A stretch of DNA of 64,000 nt from assembly GCA_964415175.1 (NCBI GenBank), contig CAYPYG010000013.1, positions 1 to 64,000 of the forward strand, written 5' to 3'. The notes beneath the pieces were generated by a model. The model was given only the letters and a program-made list of their open reading frames with translations, was not told the origin of the DNA and ran no database searches. The position numbers and the translations under genes are program-made. Position 1 is the first letter of the stretch, and each line of letters starts with the position of its first letter. Of the stretch, positions 26,167 to 35,602 are shown one piece after another. This stretch comes from UBA2231 sp964415175 (GTDB lineage Bacteria > Elusimicrobiota > Elusimicrobia > Elusimicrobiales > UBA9959).

Positions 26167-26765
26167 GATGTTTTTCCTCCGGATCTTTTCCACAGCTCGC
26201 CGACGGTCACGGCTCCGGCGGGCTTTAAAGCGTTCACGAAGTGGGCGAAGACCTTGCGGGTGGTCTCCACGTCGGCCAGCGCCCGGTGCCAGCCCTCGCT
26301 CGGGATGTTAAGTTCCGCGGCGATATTGCCGAGCCGGTTGCTCTGGAACTTCCAGTTCTTCCGGGCTATCGCCAGGGTGTCCACCACCGGCAGGCCCGGG
26401 AACTTCAGCCCCACCCTCTCGCACTCCGCCCTCAGGAACCTGATGTCGAAATCGGCGTTATGGCCCACTATGACGGTATTCTCCAGCATGGCCAGCAGGC
26501 GCGGGGCGATCTCGCCGAAAGAGGGGCTGTCCTTGACCATCTCGTCGGTGATGCCGTGTATGGCCGAGCAGGCGGCCGGGATGGGCCCGCCCGGGTTGAC
26601 CAGTTCGGCCAGCGAGCCCAGGCGCTCCTCCCCCCGGAAGCTGATAGCGGCGACCTCGCAGACGCGGGCCGAGCGCGGCGAAAGCCCCGTGGTCTCCACG
26701 TCGAGAAAGGAGAAGACGGCCTCGTCCAGGGGGATGTTCAGCGGTTCGGTATCGGCGTGATGCAT
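26163..26765 (-). CDS. DnaQ-like DEDDh 3'-5' exonuclease
   Basis: 200 residues. The exonuclease motifs are complete: ExoI FSFLDVETTGLSPRS (DxE), ExoII VIVGHNADFDIRFLRAE, and ExoIII HRALADVETTRKVF (H and D of DEDDh). The protein is short, with no polymerase or helicase domain, so it resembles the DNA polymerase III epsilon subunit or a stand-alone proofreading/repair or RNase-T-like exonuclease. It precedes hutH with overlapping stop/start, suggesting transcriptional coupling without obvious functional link. Confidence 0.88.
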   Translation of the reverse strand: MHHADTEPLNIPLDEAVFSFLDVETTGLSPRSARVCEVAAISFRGEERLGSLAELVNPGGPIPAACSAIHGITDEMVKDSPSFGEIAPRLLAMLENTVIVGHNADFDIRFLRAECERVGLKFPGLPVVDTLAIARKNWKFQSNRLGNIAAELNIPSEGWHRALADVETTRKVFAHFVNALKPAGAVTVGELWKRSGGKTS

Positions 26766-26808
26766 GTCGAAATAAAAGGACGCGGCCGGCCCGGCGGCGG
26801 GGGCCGGG

Positions 26809-27522
26809 TCAGAAAGCGCCGTAATAGATATAGCGGGCCCAGAGTCCGCAGACGGCGGCGGCCAGCACGCTCACCGTTATGTTCGTCCTGGAAAGGTCCA
26901 GGATGCGCTTCCTGCGCACATAGACCATCTGCGCTATCCAGGCGGCGGCGAAAGGGACCCAGAACCAGCCTTTTACCAGGAAAAAGGCCCAGAGCACCAC
27001 CCGCTCGAAGATCAGGAAGTACTTCTCGTCGAAGCCCGGGAAAGTCTTCTCGTGCCGTTCCTTCTCGATGAAATAGACGAGCACCGTGGTCGCGTGCGTC
27101 ACTATGACCAGCATCGAGAGCAGACCGACCCATTTTTCGGGGTGGAAGAAATCGCTGTCGAGCGTGAATACCGGCGCCAGGAGGAACAGGATGTAGACGT
27201 GCAGGAACTGGTCGAGCAGGAAGCTCAGCAGGCCGTCCCTGAAACGCAGGGTCCTCATCGTATAGACCCGCAGCTGGTCCACCATGTAATGCGTGACCAG
27301 CAGCAGGACCATGGCGGTCCAGCCGTTGAAAGGCAGGTTCCCCGCCCTGAACCAGACGTCCGGCAGCCACTGCCAGACCAGGGCGAGGGCCACGACGAAA
27401 TGGGTCAGGCAGTGGATGACCATACCGGCCAGTCCCTCGCGCTTCATGCGGTTCACGACGTTGAACTGCAGCGTGAAGTCCGCCAGCAGGTGAGAGAGCA
27501 GGAGTCTCCAGAATATCGTCAT
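26809..27522 (-). CDS. DUF3307-family membrane protein
   Basis: 237 residues, largely hydrophobic, with about six to seven predicted membrane segments. The N-terminus MTIFWRLLLSHLLADFTLQFN, followed by HCLTHFVVALALVWQW and LLLVTHYMVDQLRV, is typical of DUF3307, a family of bacterial inner-membrane proteins of unknown function with conserved histidines near the membrane. It starts 7 bases after the CHASE2-cyclase stop, in the same operon. Confidence 0.75.
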   Translation of the reverse strand: MTIFWRLLLSHLLADFTLQFNVVNRMKREGLAGMVIHCLTHFVVALALVWQWLPDVWFRAGNLPFNGWTAMVLLLVTHYMVDQLRVYTMRTLRFRDGLLSFLLDQFLHVYILFLLAPVFTLDSDFFHPEKWVGLLSMLVIVTHATTVLVYFIEKERHEKTFPGFDEKYFLIFERVVLWAFFLVKGWFWVPFAAAWIAQMVYVRRKRILDLSRTNITVSVLAAAVCGLWARYIYYGAF

Positions 27523-27529
27523 TCTCGCG

Positions 27530-29734
27530 TCATCCCTTGGAGGTCAGTTTGAAGGACTTGTCCCAGTCCTTCGGAGGCTCCTTGGCGTAGGCCTCGGCCG
27601 TCTCGATATAGTACTGCGAAGGACCGTCCCCGGGCAGCGCGGCCAGGGCGGCCTTGAAGTCCTTTATCGAGGCCTTGTAATCGCCCTTATAGAACTTCCC
27701 GATGCCGGCCTCGTAATGCCCGAGCATCTCCTTCACTTCGGCCGGCGCCTCCCCCTTGCGCGCGAAAGGCTCGTAGACCTTGACCGGTATCGCCTTGCCC
27801 ACCACGCGTATGCTGCCCAGGTAGCGGTGGTCGAACTGGTCCTTGAGGTCCTCGAAGGTGTACTCGCTGGCCATGATCTTGGAGTGGAAGAACTTGTTGG
27901 CGCCCTCGAGACGGGAGGCCAGGTTCACGGAGTCCCCCATCACGGTGTAGGAGAGACGGGTGCGGGAGCCCATGTTGCCGACCACCATCGGCCCGGAATT
28001 GAGGCCTATCCGGCACGACGGCTTTATCTCGAACCGCGTCAGCTCCCTGTTGATACGGGTCATCGCCGACTGGCAATCCACGGCGGCCAGCACGGCCAGC
28101 CTGCGGTGGTCCTTCTGGTCCAGCGGCGCGTTCCAGAACGCCATGATGCAGTCGCCGATGTACTTGTCCACCACGCCGTCGTTCCGGAGCACCACGTCGG
28201 TCAGGGCCGAGAGGTACTCATTGAGCATCTGCGTGAGTTGTTCCGGGGTCATCTTTTCCGACATCGTGGTGAAGCCCGCGATGTCCAGGAAGAAGGCCGT
28301 CATGTCCCGCTTCTCTCCGCCCAGGGAGAGCTTGGACGGGTCCTTGGTGATCACGTCCACCACCTTGGGCGACAGGTACTGGCCGAAGGTGTTCTTGATC
28401 CACTTCTTCTCGCGGCCCTCGGCCAGGCCCTTCTCCACGGCGATATAGGCGAAGGGGAAGAAGAGCGAAAGAGCCACCGCCACGAACGGGAAGATCAGCC
28501 CGCCGGCCAGCAGCACCACGTACCCGGCGGCGAGGGCCAGGAGGAGTCCCGAACAGACCGAGACCAGCAGGCCCAGGGAACGCCTGTAGAGCAGCGCCGG
28601 CACCCAGGGCAGCAGCAGCACCAGCACCATGAACAGGTCCTCTTCCTCCAGGAAGTCGTCCGCTATGGCGTTATCGAGGAAGGTCGCGTGGACTTCGGCT
28701 CCCGGCAGTTGCTGATGGAAGGGGCTGGGAGAATGATCGAAGGCGCCGACCGCCGTGGCCGCCACGATGACTATGCCGTCCTTTACGGCTTCTTTTTCCT
28801 CTTTGCTCAGGCGCCCGCTGAGTATGTCGGCGATCGAGATATGCCTGAAACTGGAGAAAGTGACCGAGGCCTCGTTGGTGCACCAGCCGGGATGCTTTTT
28901 GCGGTCGATGAAGTCCCGGTAGCGCAGCGTTTTCCAGCGGGCATGGGGGTCCATCGAGTTGTCGTAGTCGTAATGGATACGGCTGATATGCTCGCCCGTG
29001 TACAACGACAGGCCGGCTATCCCGAGGGAGGGGACCGCCAGTTTCGGGAACGCCCTGCCTATCGCCGTAGAGCCGAGTCCGGCCGCGGCGTAGGTGATGT
29101 ACGGATAGGTATCGTCGTCCAGAGGCTCTCCCAGCCAGAAAGGCGGATATCTCCGGATCTGGCCGTCCTCGTCCATGAACGTCTCGACGTGCGGCTGGGC
29201 CATTATGGCGCTGGCCGCGGCCAGGCCTTTTATGGGATGGATGAACTTGCCGGAGCCGGCGTCCTTGTGGAGGAGATTGGCGACCTTGCCGGACCGGGCC
29301 GTAGCCTCGACGAAACGAGCGTTGTCCGCCGGCCTGTCCTTCTTGCTGGCGCTGACCAGGACGTCGAAGACTATACCCCTGGCGCCGAGGCGGTCCAGGC
29401 TCTTCACGAGATCGCCGTAATGATTGCGCGGCATCGGCCAGCCGTACTCCTCTATCGTCAGTTCGTCTATGGCGGCGATGGTTATCTTGGGGTTCGCGGG
29501 CTTCGTGATGTACTTGCCGAAAAGGAACCTGTGGCCCTCCACGCGCTTCCAGCCCAGCTGAGCGGCCGCGTAATTGAGCGCCTCCGGAAGGCGCAGGACG
29601 ATGTGATGCCAGCCGTTCTCCATGTTCCTGACGGTCTGACCGAAGCCGGAGAAAACGAGCCAGAGGAAGGAGAACAGCGCGATGGAAACGTACAATTTCT
29701 TGTTGGAGGTTTTTTTTGCGGATTTTTCTTTCAT
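27530..29734 (-). CDS. CHASE2-sensor adenylate cyclase with TPR-like tail
   Basis: 734 residues. One membrane segment near residue 15-30 leads into a periplasmic CHASE2 sensor (about 35-345; note ITIAAIDELTIEEYGWPMPRNHYG and ARGIVFDVL). About three membrane segments follow (roughly 365-440), then a class III cyclase domain (about 480-650) with TAFFLDIAGFTTMSEKM (metal Asp), DKYIGDCIMAFWNAP (second Asp) and YTVMGDSVNLASRLEG. The last 80 residues form helical repeats (YKGDYKASIKDFKAAL). The CHASE2-TM-cyclase layout is well known and senses an unidentified extracellular cue to make cAMP. Confidence 0.93.
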   Translation of the reverse strand: MKEKSAKKTSNKKLYVSIALFSFLWLVFSGFGQTVRNMENGWHHIVLRLPEALNYAAAQLGWKRVEGHRFLFGKYITKPANPKITIAAIDELTIEEYGWPMPRNHYGDLVKSLDRLGARGIVFDVLVSASKKDRPADNARFVEATARSGKVANLLHKDAGSGKFIHPIKGLAAASAIMAQPHVETFMDEDGQIRRYPPFWLGEPLDDDTYPYITYAAAGLGSTAIGRAFPKLAVPSLGIAGLSLYTGEHISRIHYDYDNSMDPHARWKTLRYRDFIDRKKHPGWCTNEASVTFSSFRHISIADILSGRLSKEEKEAVKDGIVIVAATAVGAFDHSPSPFHQQLPGAEVHATFLDNAIADDFLEEEDLFMVLVLLLPWVPALLYRRSLGLLVSVCSGLLLALAAGYVVLLAGGLIFPFVAVALSLFFPFAYIAVEKGLAEGREKKWIKNTFGQYLSPKVVDVITKDPSKLSLGGEKRDMTAFFLDIAGFTTMSEKMTPEQLTQMLNEYLSALTDVVLRNDGVVDKYIGDCIMAFWNAPLDQKDHRRLAVLAAVDCQSAMTRINRELTRFEIKPSCRIGLNSGPMVVGNMGSRTRLSYTVMGDSVNLASRLEGANKFFHSKIMASEYTFEDLKDQFDHRYLGSIRVVGKAIPVKVYEPFARKGEAPAEVKEMLGHYEAGIGKFYKGDYKASIKDFKAALAALPGDGPSQYYIETAEAYAKEPPKDWDKSFKLTSKG

Positions 29735-29818
29735 TTCCCAGCCTTTGACGGAATTACGGGCGCCTGCTTCCGGAACCGCCGCGACCCAAATTCTATATAT
29801 ATATCATTGCGAGGGCAA
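29735..29818 (-). promoter_or_regulatory. Promoter of the CHASE2-cyclase operon
   Basis: On minus, TTGCCC (29818-29813) and TAGAAT (29795-29790) are spaced by 17 bases, with a TATATATATA run just upstream of the -10. The -35 lies inside the 3' end of the histidine kinase gene. The expected leader is about 50 bases. Confidence 0.55.
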
Positions 29819-31816
29819 GAAAACCCTGAAGTTCCCGCCCGGCCCGGCCGCGGCCCTGATGTCGCCGCCGTGGAGCCCGGCTATCCTCTTCACGATGGCC
29901 AGGCCCAGGCCGAAACCCGGCTTATCCGTGCCCTTGACGCGGCCGTATTTTTCGAAGATCGACTCGACCTCGCCCGCCGGAACGCCGGGCCCCGTGTCCG
30001 TGACCGCCAGCTCGGCGCCGCCTGGGACGCGGGAGGCCGACAGCGAGACCTCCCCGCCTTCCGGGGTGAACTTGAGCGCGTTGGAGAGCAGGTTCTCCAG
30101 AAGGCGCTCCAGCATCTTCCTGTCCCCCCGCAGCTCCAGGTCCTCCGGGACGGAGACGGCGAACCTCACTTTCTTCTCCTCGAAAAGATGGCGGAAGCGG
30201 CCGGCGGCGGATTCCGCCAGGCCGGCGGCGGGCACGGCTCCCTTTTCCAGCTTCAGGCTGCCGCTCTCCATGCGCGAGATGTCCAGGATGTTCTCGAGCA
30301 GCTCGAAAATGCGGGAACTGGACGACTTTATCTCCGACAGCCGCCCGGACTTGCCGGCGTCGCCGGAGAGCGCCTTTTCCAGCAGGCGTATGTGCCCCTG
30401 CATGGAAAGCAGCGGCGCCCGCAGGTCGTGGGCGACGGAATGGAAGAAGTCGTCCTTCATGGCCTGCAGCTGCCGCTCCGCGGTCACGTCGCGGAGCAGG
30501 ATGAATATCGCGGGTTTCTGCTTCCTGGGCGAAAGGGTCTGTATGTTGACTCGGAACCAGCGGGTCTCTCCGCCCGGCGTTTCGAGGGCGATCACCTCGC
30601 CGGCGGTCGCCCTGAGCTTGACTATCCCGCTTATCCTGCGGCGGGTCTCCTCGTTCTCCCCCCCGGCGCTTCCGAGGCCCAGCAGCGAACGGGCGCGCGA
30701 ATTGGCGTAGACCAGCTCCCCCCGCATGTCGCAGAGTATCATGGCGTCGTGGAGCAGGCTGATAAGGAGATCGGTCTTCTGCTTCTCCTCCAGCACCTTC
30801 TCCACCTGCATCTCCTGGTAGCGGTCCACCTCGCGCATCATCGCGTTGAAGGCCTTGAGCAGTTCCGAGAATTCCCTTATCCCGGTGCTCTCGTCCACGG
30901 GCTGCTTGAAGTTCTGGCCGGTCACGCGTGCCGCGCCGGCCATCAGCTCCCCGACGGGACCTATCAGGCGCCTGCTCAGCAGCAGCGCGGAGAAATAAAA
31001 GACCGTGGAGATGGCGAGCAGGAAAAAGACGATGAGCGAGGTTATCAGGTTTATGCCGCGGAAGGCGTCGTGCCCGGCCTGCAGGGTCACGACCATCAGG
31101 TCGAAACCCGGCACCGGGCTGAAAGCCCCGACATAGCGGCCGCCGCGGCCGGCTATCGAGTCGGAATGGCGGCTTTCGCCGGAAAAAAGGTCCTTCAGGG
31201 CGTCGGGGTCCACCGGCGGCAGGCCGCCGGGAGGGCCGAAGAGACCGCCGGAGGAGTCCGCCAGGAAGACCCCGCCCCCGGCCCCTATCCGCTGCCTGGC
31301 CAGGACGGAGAAGAGCTCCCTGAGGTCCACGGCGGCGAAGAACCAGCGCCCGCCGTCGAGCGGGTAGAAAAGATGGCAGACGGGCAGGTCGTAGACCAGC
31401 TCGAAGTTCCCGAAAACGGGCTTGCCGGAAGCCGACGCGGAGGCGAAAAGAGGGTTGCCCGAGAAGTCCAGTTCGCCGAAGAGACGCCTGGCCTGGAACG
31501 TGCCGTCCTTGTGCAGCTCCCGGCCGCGCCCGTCGAGCACGGCGGCCAGGGCGAAGCGCCCCTGCCGTCCCAGCGCGGAAGCGACGAGTCCCTTCCCGTC
31601 CTTCCCGGCGGAAGCGGACAGCCAGGAGACCTCCTTGACCAGCGCCTCCAGGTGCGAGGCCGCGGCGACCCCGGCCATGCCGGAAAGGCTCTGGTGCAGC
31701 GTGAGGATGTTCTCCCTCGCCACGGACTGGTAGTAAAAGAGGAAGCCGCCGGTAGGGATTATCGGTATCAGGCCTATGCCGAATATGATGAGCAGGAGGC
31801 GATTGAATAAGGTCAC
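29804..31816 (-). CDS. Membrane sensor histidine kinase (HAMP-PAS-HisKA-HATPase)
   Basis: 670 residues. An N-terminal membrane segment (about 5-28) and a second (about 255-280) bracket an extracytoplasmic sensor of about 225 residues. A HAMP-like region (about 285-340) and a PAS-like segment (AMILCDMRGELVYANSRARSLLG) follow. The H-box is FFHSVAHDLRAPLLS, the N-box NLLSNALKFTPEGGE, G1 is VTDTGPGVPAGE and G2 is GFGLGLAIVKRIAG. The start is GTG at 31816, no good ribosome-binding site being visible. No response regulator is adjacent; the receiver at 43.9 kb is one possible partner. Confidence 0.92.
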   Translation of the reverse strand: MTLFNRLLLIIFGIGLIPIIPTGGFLFYYQSVARENILTLHQSLSGMAGVAAASHLEALVKEVSWLSASAGKDGKGLVASALGRQGRFALAAVLDGRGRELHKDGTFQARRLFGELDFSGNPLFASASASGKPVFGNFELVYDLPVCHLFYPLDGGRWFFAAVDLRELFSVLARQRIGAGGGVFLADSSGGLFGPPGGLPPVDPDALKDLFSGESRHSDSIAGRGGRYVGAFSPVPGFDLMVVTLQAGHDAFRGINLITSLIVFFLLAISTVFYFSALLLSRRLIGPVGELMAGAARVTGQNFKQPVDESTGIREFSELLKAFNAMMREVDRYQEMQVEKVLEEKQKTDLLISLLHDAMILCDMRGELVYANSRARSLLGLGSAGGENEETRRRISGIVKLRATAGEVIALETPGGETRWFRVNIQTLSPRKQKPAIFILLRDVTAERQLQAMKDDFFHSVAHDLRAPLLSMQGHIRLLEKALSGDAGKSGRLSEIKSSSSRIFELLENILDISRMESGSLKLEKGAVPAAGLAESAAGRFRHLFEEKKVRFAVSVPEDLELRGDRKMLERLLENLLSNALKFTPEGGEVSLSASRVPGGAELAVTDTGPGVPAGEVESIFEKYGRVKGTDKPGFGLGLAIVKRIAGLHGGDIRAAAGPGGNFRVFLPSQ

Positions 31817-31892
31817 AAAAAGCCGTCGGCCCCGTCCCGGGGCCCGCGCCGCCGCCGAACGTCCCGGAGGCCCCCGGCCCCCGCGGCGCGCG
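31817..31892. other. Short GC-rich intergenic spacer
   Basis: The 76 bases between the EtfA stop and the histidine kinase start contain a GC-rich self-complementary stretch (GGCCCCGTCCCGGGGCC near 31830-31846), which may act as a terminator-like hairpin for neither or both directions; no T-tract follows it. Confidence 0.3.
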
Positions 31893-33098
31893 CTATTTCC
31901 CTTTCTTCTTCAGCGTTTCTATCAGTTTCGGCACTATCTCGTGCACGTCCCCCACGACGCCGTGCCTGGCCACGTTGAAGATCGGGGCGTTGGGATCCTT
32001 GTTGACGGCGACGATGATGTCCGAGGCCTTCATGCCGACTATGTGCTGTACGGCGCCGGAGATGCCGCAGGCCAGGTAGAGCTTGGGCGAGACCGTGGTG
32101 CCGCTCTGGCCGACCTGGTGGGTCTTCTCCTTGAAGCCCATGTCCACCGCGGCCCGCGAGGCTCCCACGACGCCGCCGAGGAGGGAGGAGAGCTCCTCCA
32201 GCATTTTGAACTTCTCCCTGGTCTTGAGGCCGCGCCCGCCGGAGACTATCACGCGGGCTTCCTCTATCTTCGCGCCGGCCTTGTCGTGGGCCAGCTTGCG
32301 CTCGAGCACTTTCACGCGGCGCAGGCCCTTGTCTATCTTTATCTCCTCGCGCACGACTATGGCCGGGCGGCCGGGGCGCGGCTCGTCTATCTTCATGACA
32401 TTGGGGCGCACGGTGGCCATCTGGGGCCTGGAGTTGGGGCTGAGGATGTCCGCCATGATATTGCCGCCGAAGGCCGGGCGGCTCTGCACCAGCAGGCCGT
32501 CGCGTATCGCCAGCCCGGTGCAGTCGGCCGTCAGGCCGACGTAGATGGAGGAGGCCACGCGCGGGGCCAGGTCCCGGCCCTGTATCGAGGCGGGGTAGAG
32601 CATGACCGCGGGCTTGTGCCGGTTGATGACGCCTATGACGGCAGTGGAGAAGATATCGGTGTTGTATTCGAAGAACTCCGGGTTCTCGGCCAGGTAGACC
32701 TTGTCGGCGCCGTACTCACCCAGTTCCTTCTCCCAGCCGTGGTTCTTGTCGGTGATCAGCACCGCGCAGAGTTCCTGTCCCAGTTCGTCGGCCAGCCGCC
32801 TGCCGGCGGAGAGCAGCTCCAGCGTGACGGGGCGTATCTTTTTCCCGTGGCCCTTGCCGGGGACGTCCATCAGTTCGACGTAGACCCAGACTCCCTTGTA
32901 GGAGGAGAGATCGCGGCGGGCCGAGGCCTCCTCGCGGTTGATCGTGATGGCCTTGACGGGGCAGACCTGCACGCAGGCGCCGCAGAGGGTGCAGGCCTCG
33001 TTCATGACCGCCATCCTGTCGACCAGCTGTATGGCGGCGAAGGGGCAGACCGGCACGCACTTGCCGCAGCCTATGCATTTCTTGGAAACTTCGATCAT
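31893..33098 (-). CDS. etfA: Electron transfer flavoprotein alpha subunit with N-terminal ferredoxin domain
   Basis: 401 residues. Residues 1-60 carry two [4Fe-4S] motifs: CIGCGKCVPVCP (C8, C11, C14, C18) and CTLCGACVQVCP (C37, C40, C43, C47). The EtfA body follows (about 66-401), with the FAD-binding region GQSGTTVSPKLYLACGISG and AVNKDPNAPIF near the C-terminus. Ferredoxin-fused EtfA is known from CarE of caffeyl-CoA reductase and from other flavin-based bifurcating Etf proteins. It is coupled with EtfB and an acyl-CoA dehydrogenase in this operon. Whether it bifurcates needs measurement. Confidence 0.93.
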   Translation of the reverse strand: MIEVSKKCIGCGKCVPVCPFAAIQLVDRMAVMNEACTLCGACVQVCPVKAITINREEASARRDLSSYKGVWVYVELMDVPGKGHGKKIRPVTLELLSAGRRLADELGQELCAVLITDKNHGWEKELGEYGADKVYLAENPEFFEYNTDIFSTAVIGVINRHKPAVMLYPASIQGRDLAPRVASSIYVGLTADCTGLAIRDGLLVQSRPAFGGNIMADILSPNSRPQMATVRPNVMKIDEPRPGRPAIVVREEIKIDKGLRRVKVLERKLAHDKAGAKIEEARVIVSGGRGLKTREKFKMLEELSSLLGGVVGASRAAVDMGFKEKTHQVGQSGTTVSPKLYLACGISGAVQHIVGMKASDIIVAVNKDPNAPIFNVARHGVVGDVHEIVPKLIETLKKKGK

Positions 33099-33137
33099 AT
33101 TTTCGTCCTTCTCCTTGGAAAAACCGTACGCGCCGCG

Positions 33138-33929
33138 CTACTCGCCTATGAACTGGCCCTTGCGCATTATCGCCAGTATGTGCTCGGCCGCCTCGTGCGC
33201 GGAACCGGAGAACATCTCGGCTTTCTCCCGCTGCGGCGGCGGGTATATTTTCGAGACCTGGGTAGGCGAGCCCTTGAGCCCGAGGTACTGCGGCTCCGCC
33301 CCGATATCGGCCGCGGTCCAGACGTGATAGGGTTTCTTCGACGAGCCGTAGATCTCGGTGAACGAAGGCCAGCGCGGGCTGAACTCCTGCGGGACCAGGA
33401 CCGTGAACAGCACCGGGGGCTTCGCCTCGACTATCTCGTGGCCGCCGTCTATGTGCCGGCGGGCGATGAAGTTCTTCCCGTCGATGTCGACGCGCTCGCA
33501 GAAGGTCACTTGCGGTATGCCCAGCTGCTGGGCTATGCCGGGGCCGGTCTGCGCCGTGTCGCCGTCTATGGCCTGCATGCCGCAGAAGATGGCGTCGGTC
33601 CTGCCTATCTTCGCGATGCCTTTGGCCAGGGCGTAGGAGGTGGACCAGGTGTCGGAGCCGGCGAAAGCCATGTCGGAGAGCAGCACTCCCTCGTCGGCGC
33701 CCAGGGCGAGGCCCATCTGCACCACGCTGCGGGCCTGCGGCGGACCCATCGAGATCACGGTGACCCTGCCGCCGTACGACTTCCTGAGTTTCAGCGCGTT
33801 CTCCAGCGCGGCGTGGTCGTAGGGATTGACGATGCTGGGCACGCCGGCCCTTATGAGGTGGCCCGTCTCCGGGTTTATCTTCACCTCGGTGGAGTCGGGG
33901 ACCTGTTTGACGCAGACGACTATGTTCAT
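33138..33929 (-). CDS. etfB: Electron transfer flavoprotein beta subunit
   Basis: 263 residues from MNIVVCVKQVPDSTEVKINP, the canonical EtfB start. VISMGPPQARSVVQMGLALGADEGVLLSD and DAIFCGMQAIDGDTAQTGP cover the conserved AMP/FAD-binding region; TGPGIAQQLGIPQVTF continues the fold. In bifurcating Etfs this region binds the bifurcating FAD. A longer frame into the dehydrogenase gene was rejected because the conserved N-terminus starts here. The gene lies between acd and etfA (39-base gap to the latter). Confidence 0.95.
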   Translation of the reverse strand: MNIVVCVKQVPDSTEVKINPETGHLIRAGVPSIVNPYDHAALENALKLRKSYGGRVTVISMGPPQARSVVQMGLALGADEGVLLSDMAFAGSDTWSTSYALAKGIAKIGRTDAIFCGMQAIDGDTAQTGPGIAQQLGIPQVTFCERVDIDGKNFIARRHIDGGHEIVEAKPPVLFTVLVPQEFSPRWPSFTEIYGSSKKPYHVWTAADIGAEPQYLGLKGSPTQVSKIYPPPQREKAEMFSGSAHEAAEHILAIMRKGQFIGE

Positions 33930-33949
33930 CTCTCGCTCCTTGGCAAAGG

Positions 33950-35590
33950 CTACTTGGCCTTGAAAGTGGTCTTGAGCCCGGCCGCGGCCAGGTCCATGTC
34001 GGCGATCAGGCCCTTCTGGGCCTCCTGGACGGCCGGCAGGTTCATGGCGGCGGACAGCCCCGACGAATTGTCGGAGGCTCCCAGCACCAGAGCCAGGCCC
34101 TCGACGGACAGCGTCAGGGCGGCCTCGCGGGCGTAGACGCGCGAGAGCGCCTTGTAAACGCCGGCGTCGAAGCGGACGCTCTCCGGGTATTTGCCCGGCG
34201 CGGCGGCGCGCGCGAAGCAGGCGGCGGTCTCGGCCAGGGCTATCAGCCGGCCCAGCTTGAAGGTGACGTGCTGGTGGCGGGTCAGTTTCTGGACGCGGCA
34301 CTCCTCCATGACGGCGGCCAGCGCGCGCAGCGCCATTCCGGCCGCGCAGGCGCCGCAGTCGTGGACGGAGGCGTGCAGCTTGTCCATCTCGTCGGCCAGG
34401 TCCAGGTGGTACCGGCCGCGGCTCTTGAGATGTTCCTGCCAGCGGCCGCGGTAGATGGTCATCTCCATGATCTCGCTGGTGCCCTCGTAGATGCAGGTGA
34501 TCTTGATGTCGCGCTTTATCTTCTCGACGGGGAAGTCGCGCGTGTAGCCGTAGCCGCCCAGCGCCTGTATCGCGTCCTCGGCGGCCCTGTTGCCGTTCTC
34601 GGTGGCGGAGTACTTGGCGATGGCGCCCTCGGTCTGCAGGCCGTGCTCGCCGCCGTCGAGGCGGTTGGCGGTGTACTCGATGTAGGCGCGGGCGGCCTCG
34701 AGGCGCGCCGCGTGCGGCACTATCAGCTTATGGGTGTAGCCCTGCTTCTCGCTCAGCGGGCCGCCGGCCTGTATGCGCTGCTGGCTGTAGCGGATGGCCT
34801 GCTCGAGCGCCTCCCAGCCGGCGCCGAGGCCGAAGGCGGCGACCATGAGGCGGGTGTAGCCGAAGACGGCCTGGGCCTGCAGGAGGCCTTTGCCTTCCTC
34901 GAGGCCTATCAGGTGGTCGGCGGGGACATAGACGTTGTCCAGCGCCAGCCCGGCGGTGTTGGAGAGCCGTATGCCGTGCTTGTCCTCGTGCTTGTTGGGA
35001 GAGAAGCCCTCCGTGTTCCGCTCGACTATGAACCAGGACGGCCCGCCCGGGGCCATGGCCAGCACGGTGTAGAGGTCGGCCACGCCTCCGTTGGAGATCC
35101 ACTGCTTGTTGCCCGTGATGCGGTAGCCGGCGATCTTGCCGTTCTTCACCACGTGCTCGGCGCGCGTGCGCAGGTTGATGAGGTCCGAGCCGGCGTCGGC
35201 CTCGGTGGCGGCGTAGGCCACCATCAGGTTCTCTTTGGCTATCTTGTTGAGCCACCTGGTCTTCTGCTCCTGCGTGCCTCCGACATTGATCGGGTCGGTG
35301 CCCAGGAAGGTGGCGAAGACGCCGGTGGCTATGCCCAGGTCTATGCGGGCCAGCGCCTCGCAGACGCGGTAGATGTCGTAGGTGCCGCCCGAGACCCCGC
35401 CGTACTCCTCGGGGATCATCAGCAGATGCACGCCCAGCACGGCCGGGTCGTACATCTCTTTAAGTATCTCCGCCGGGAACTCGTTGGCGTGGTCCAGTTC
35501 CCTTATCAGGTCGTAAGGCAGCCGCCTCCTGGCGTACTCCTTCAGGCTGTCGAGGACCAGTCCCCGTGAAATGACGTCCATACTGGGCAT
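33950..35590 (-). CDS. Acyl-CoA dehydrogenase with C-terminal extension
   Basis: 546 residues, longer than the usual 380. Core motifs include LMIPEEYGGVSGG, YAATEADAGSDLINL (FAD/substrate-binding), ITGNKQWISNGG and AIQALGGYGYTRDFPVEKIKRD followed by ICIYEGTSEIMEM-like ITCIYEGTSEIMEMTI. The region with the catalytic base (usually Glu in YEGTSEI) is intact. The extra C-terminal 150 residues resemble the helical tails of VLCAD/ACAD9-like enzymes. AGGAG precedes the start by about 9 bases. It is predicted to reduce or oxidise an acyl-CoA with the EtfBA below it. Confidence 0.92.
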   Translation of the reverse strand: MPSMDVISRGLVLDSLKEYARRRLPYDLIRELDHANEFPAEILKEMYDPAVLGVHLLMIPEEYGGVSGGTYDIYRVCEALARIDLGIATGVFATFLGTDPINVGGTQEQKTRWLNKIAKENLMVAYAATEADAGSDLINLRTRAEHVVKNGKIAGYRITGNKQWISNGGVADLYTVLAMAPGGPSWFIVERNTEGFSPNKHEDKHGIRLSNTAGLALDNVYVPADHLIGLEEGKGLLQAQAVFGYTRLMVAAFGLGAGWEALEQAIRYSQQRIQAGGPLSEKQGYTHKLIVPHAARLEAARAYIEYTANRLDGGEHGLQTEGAIAKYSATENGNRAAEDAIQALGGYGYTRDFPVEKIKRDIKITCIYEGTSEIMEMTIYRGRWQEHLKSRGRYHLDLADEMDKLHASVHDCGACAAGMALRALAAVMEECRVQKLTRHQHVTFKLGRLIALAETAACFARAAAPGKYPESVRFDAGVYKALSRVYAREAALTLSVEGLALVLGASDNSSGLSAAMNLPAVQEAQKGLIADMDLAAAGLKTTFKAK

Positions 35591-35602
35591 TATCGGGTCT
35601 CC

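Noticed and set aside
27716..31810. A 1364-codon plus-strand open frame
   Set aside because: It lies opposite the CHASE2-cyclase and histidine kinase genes, whose conserved domains prove the minus strand; long antisense frames are expected at high GC.
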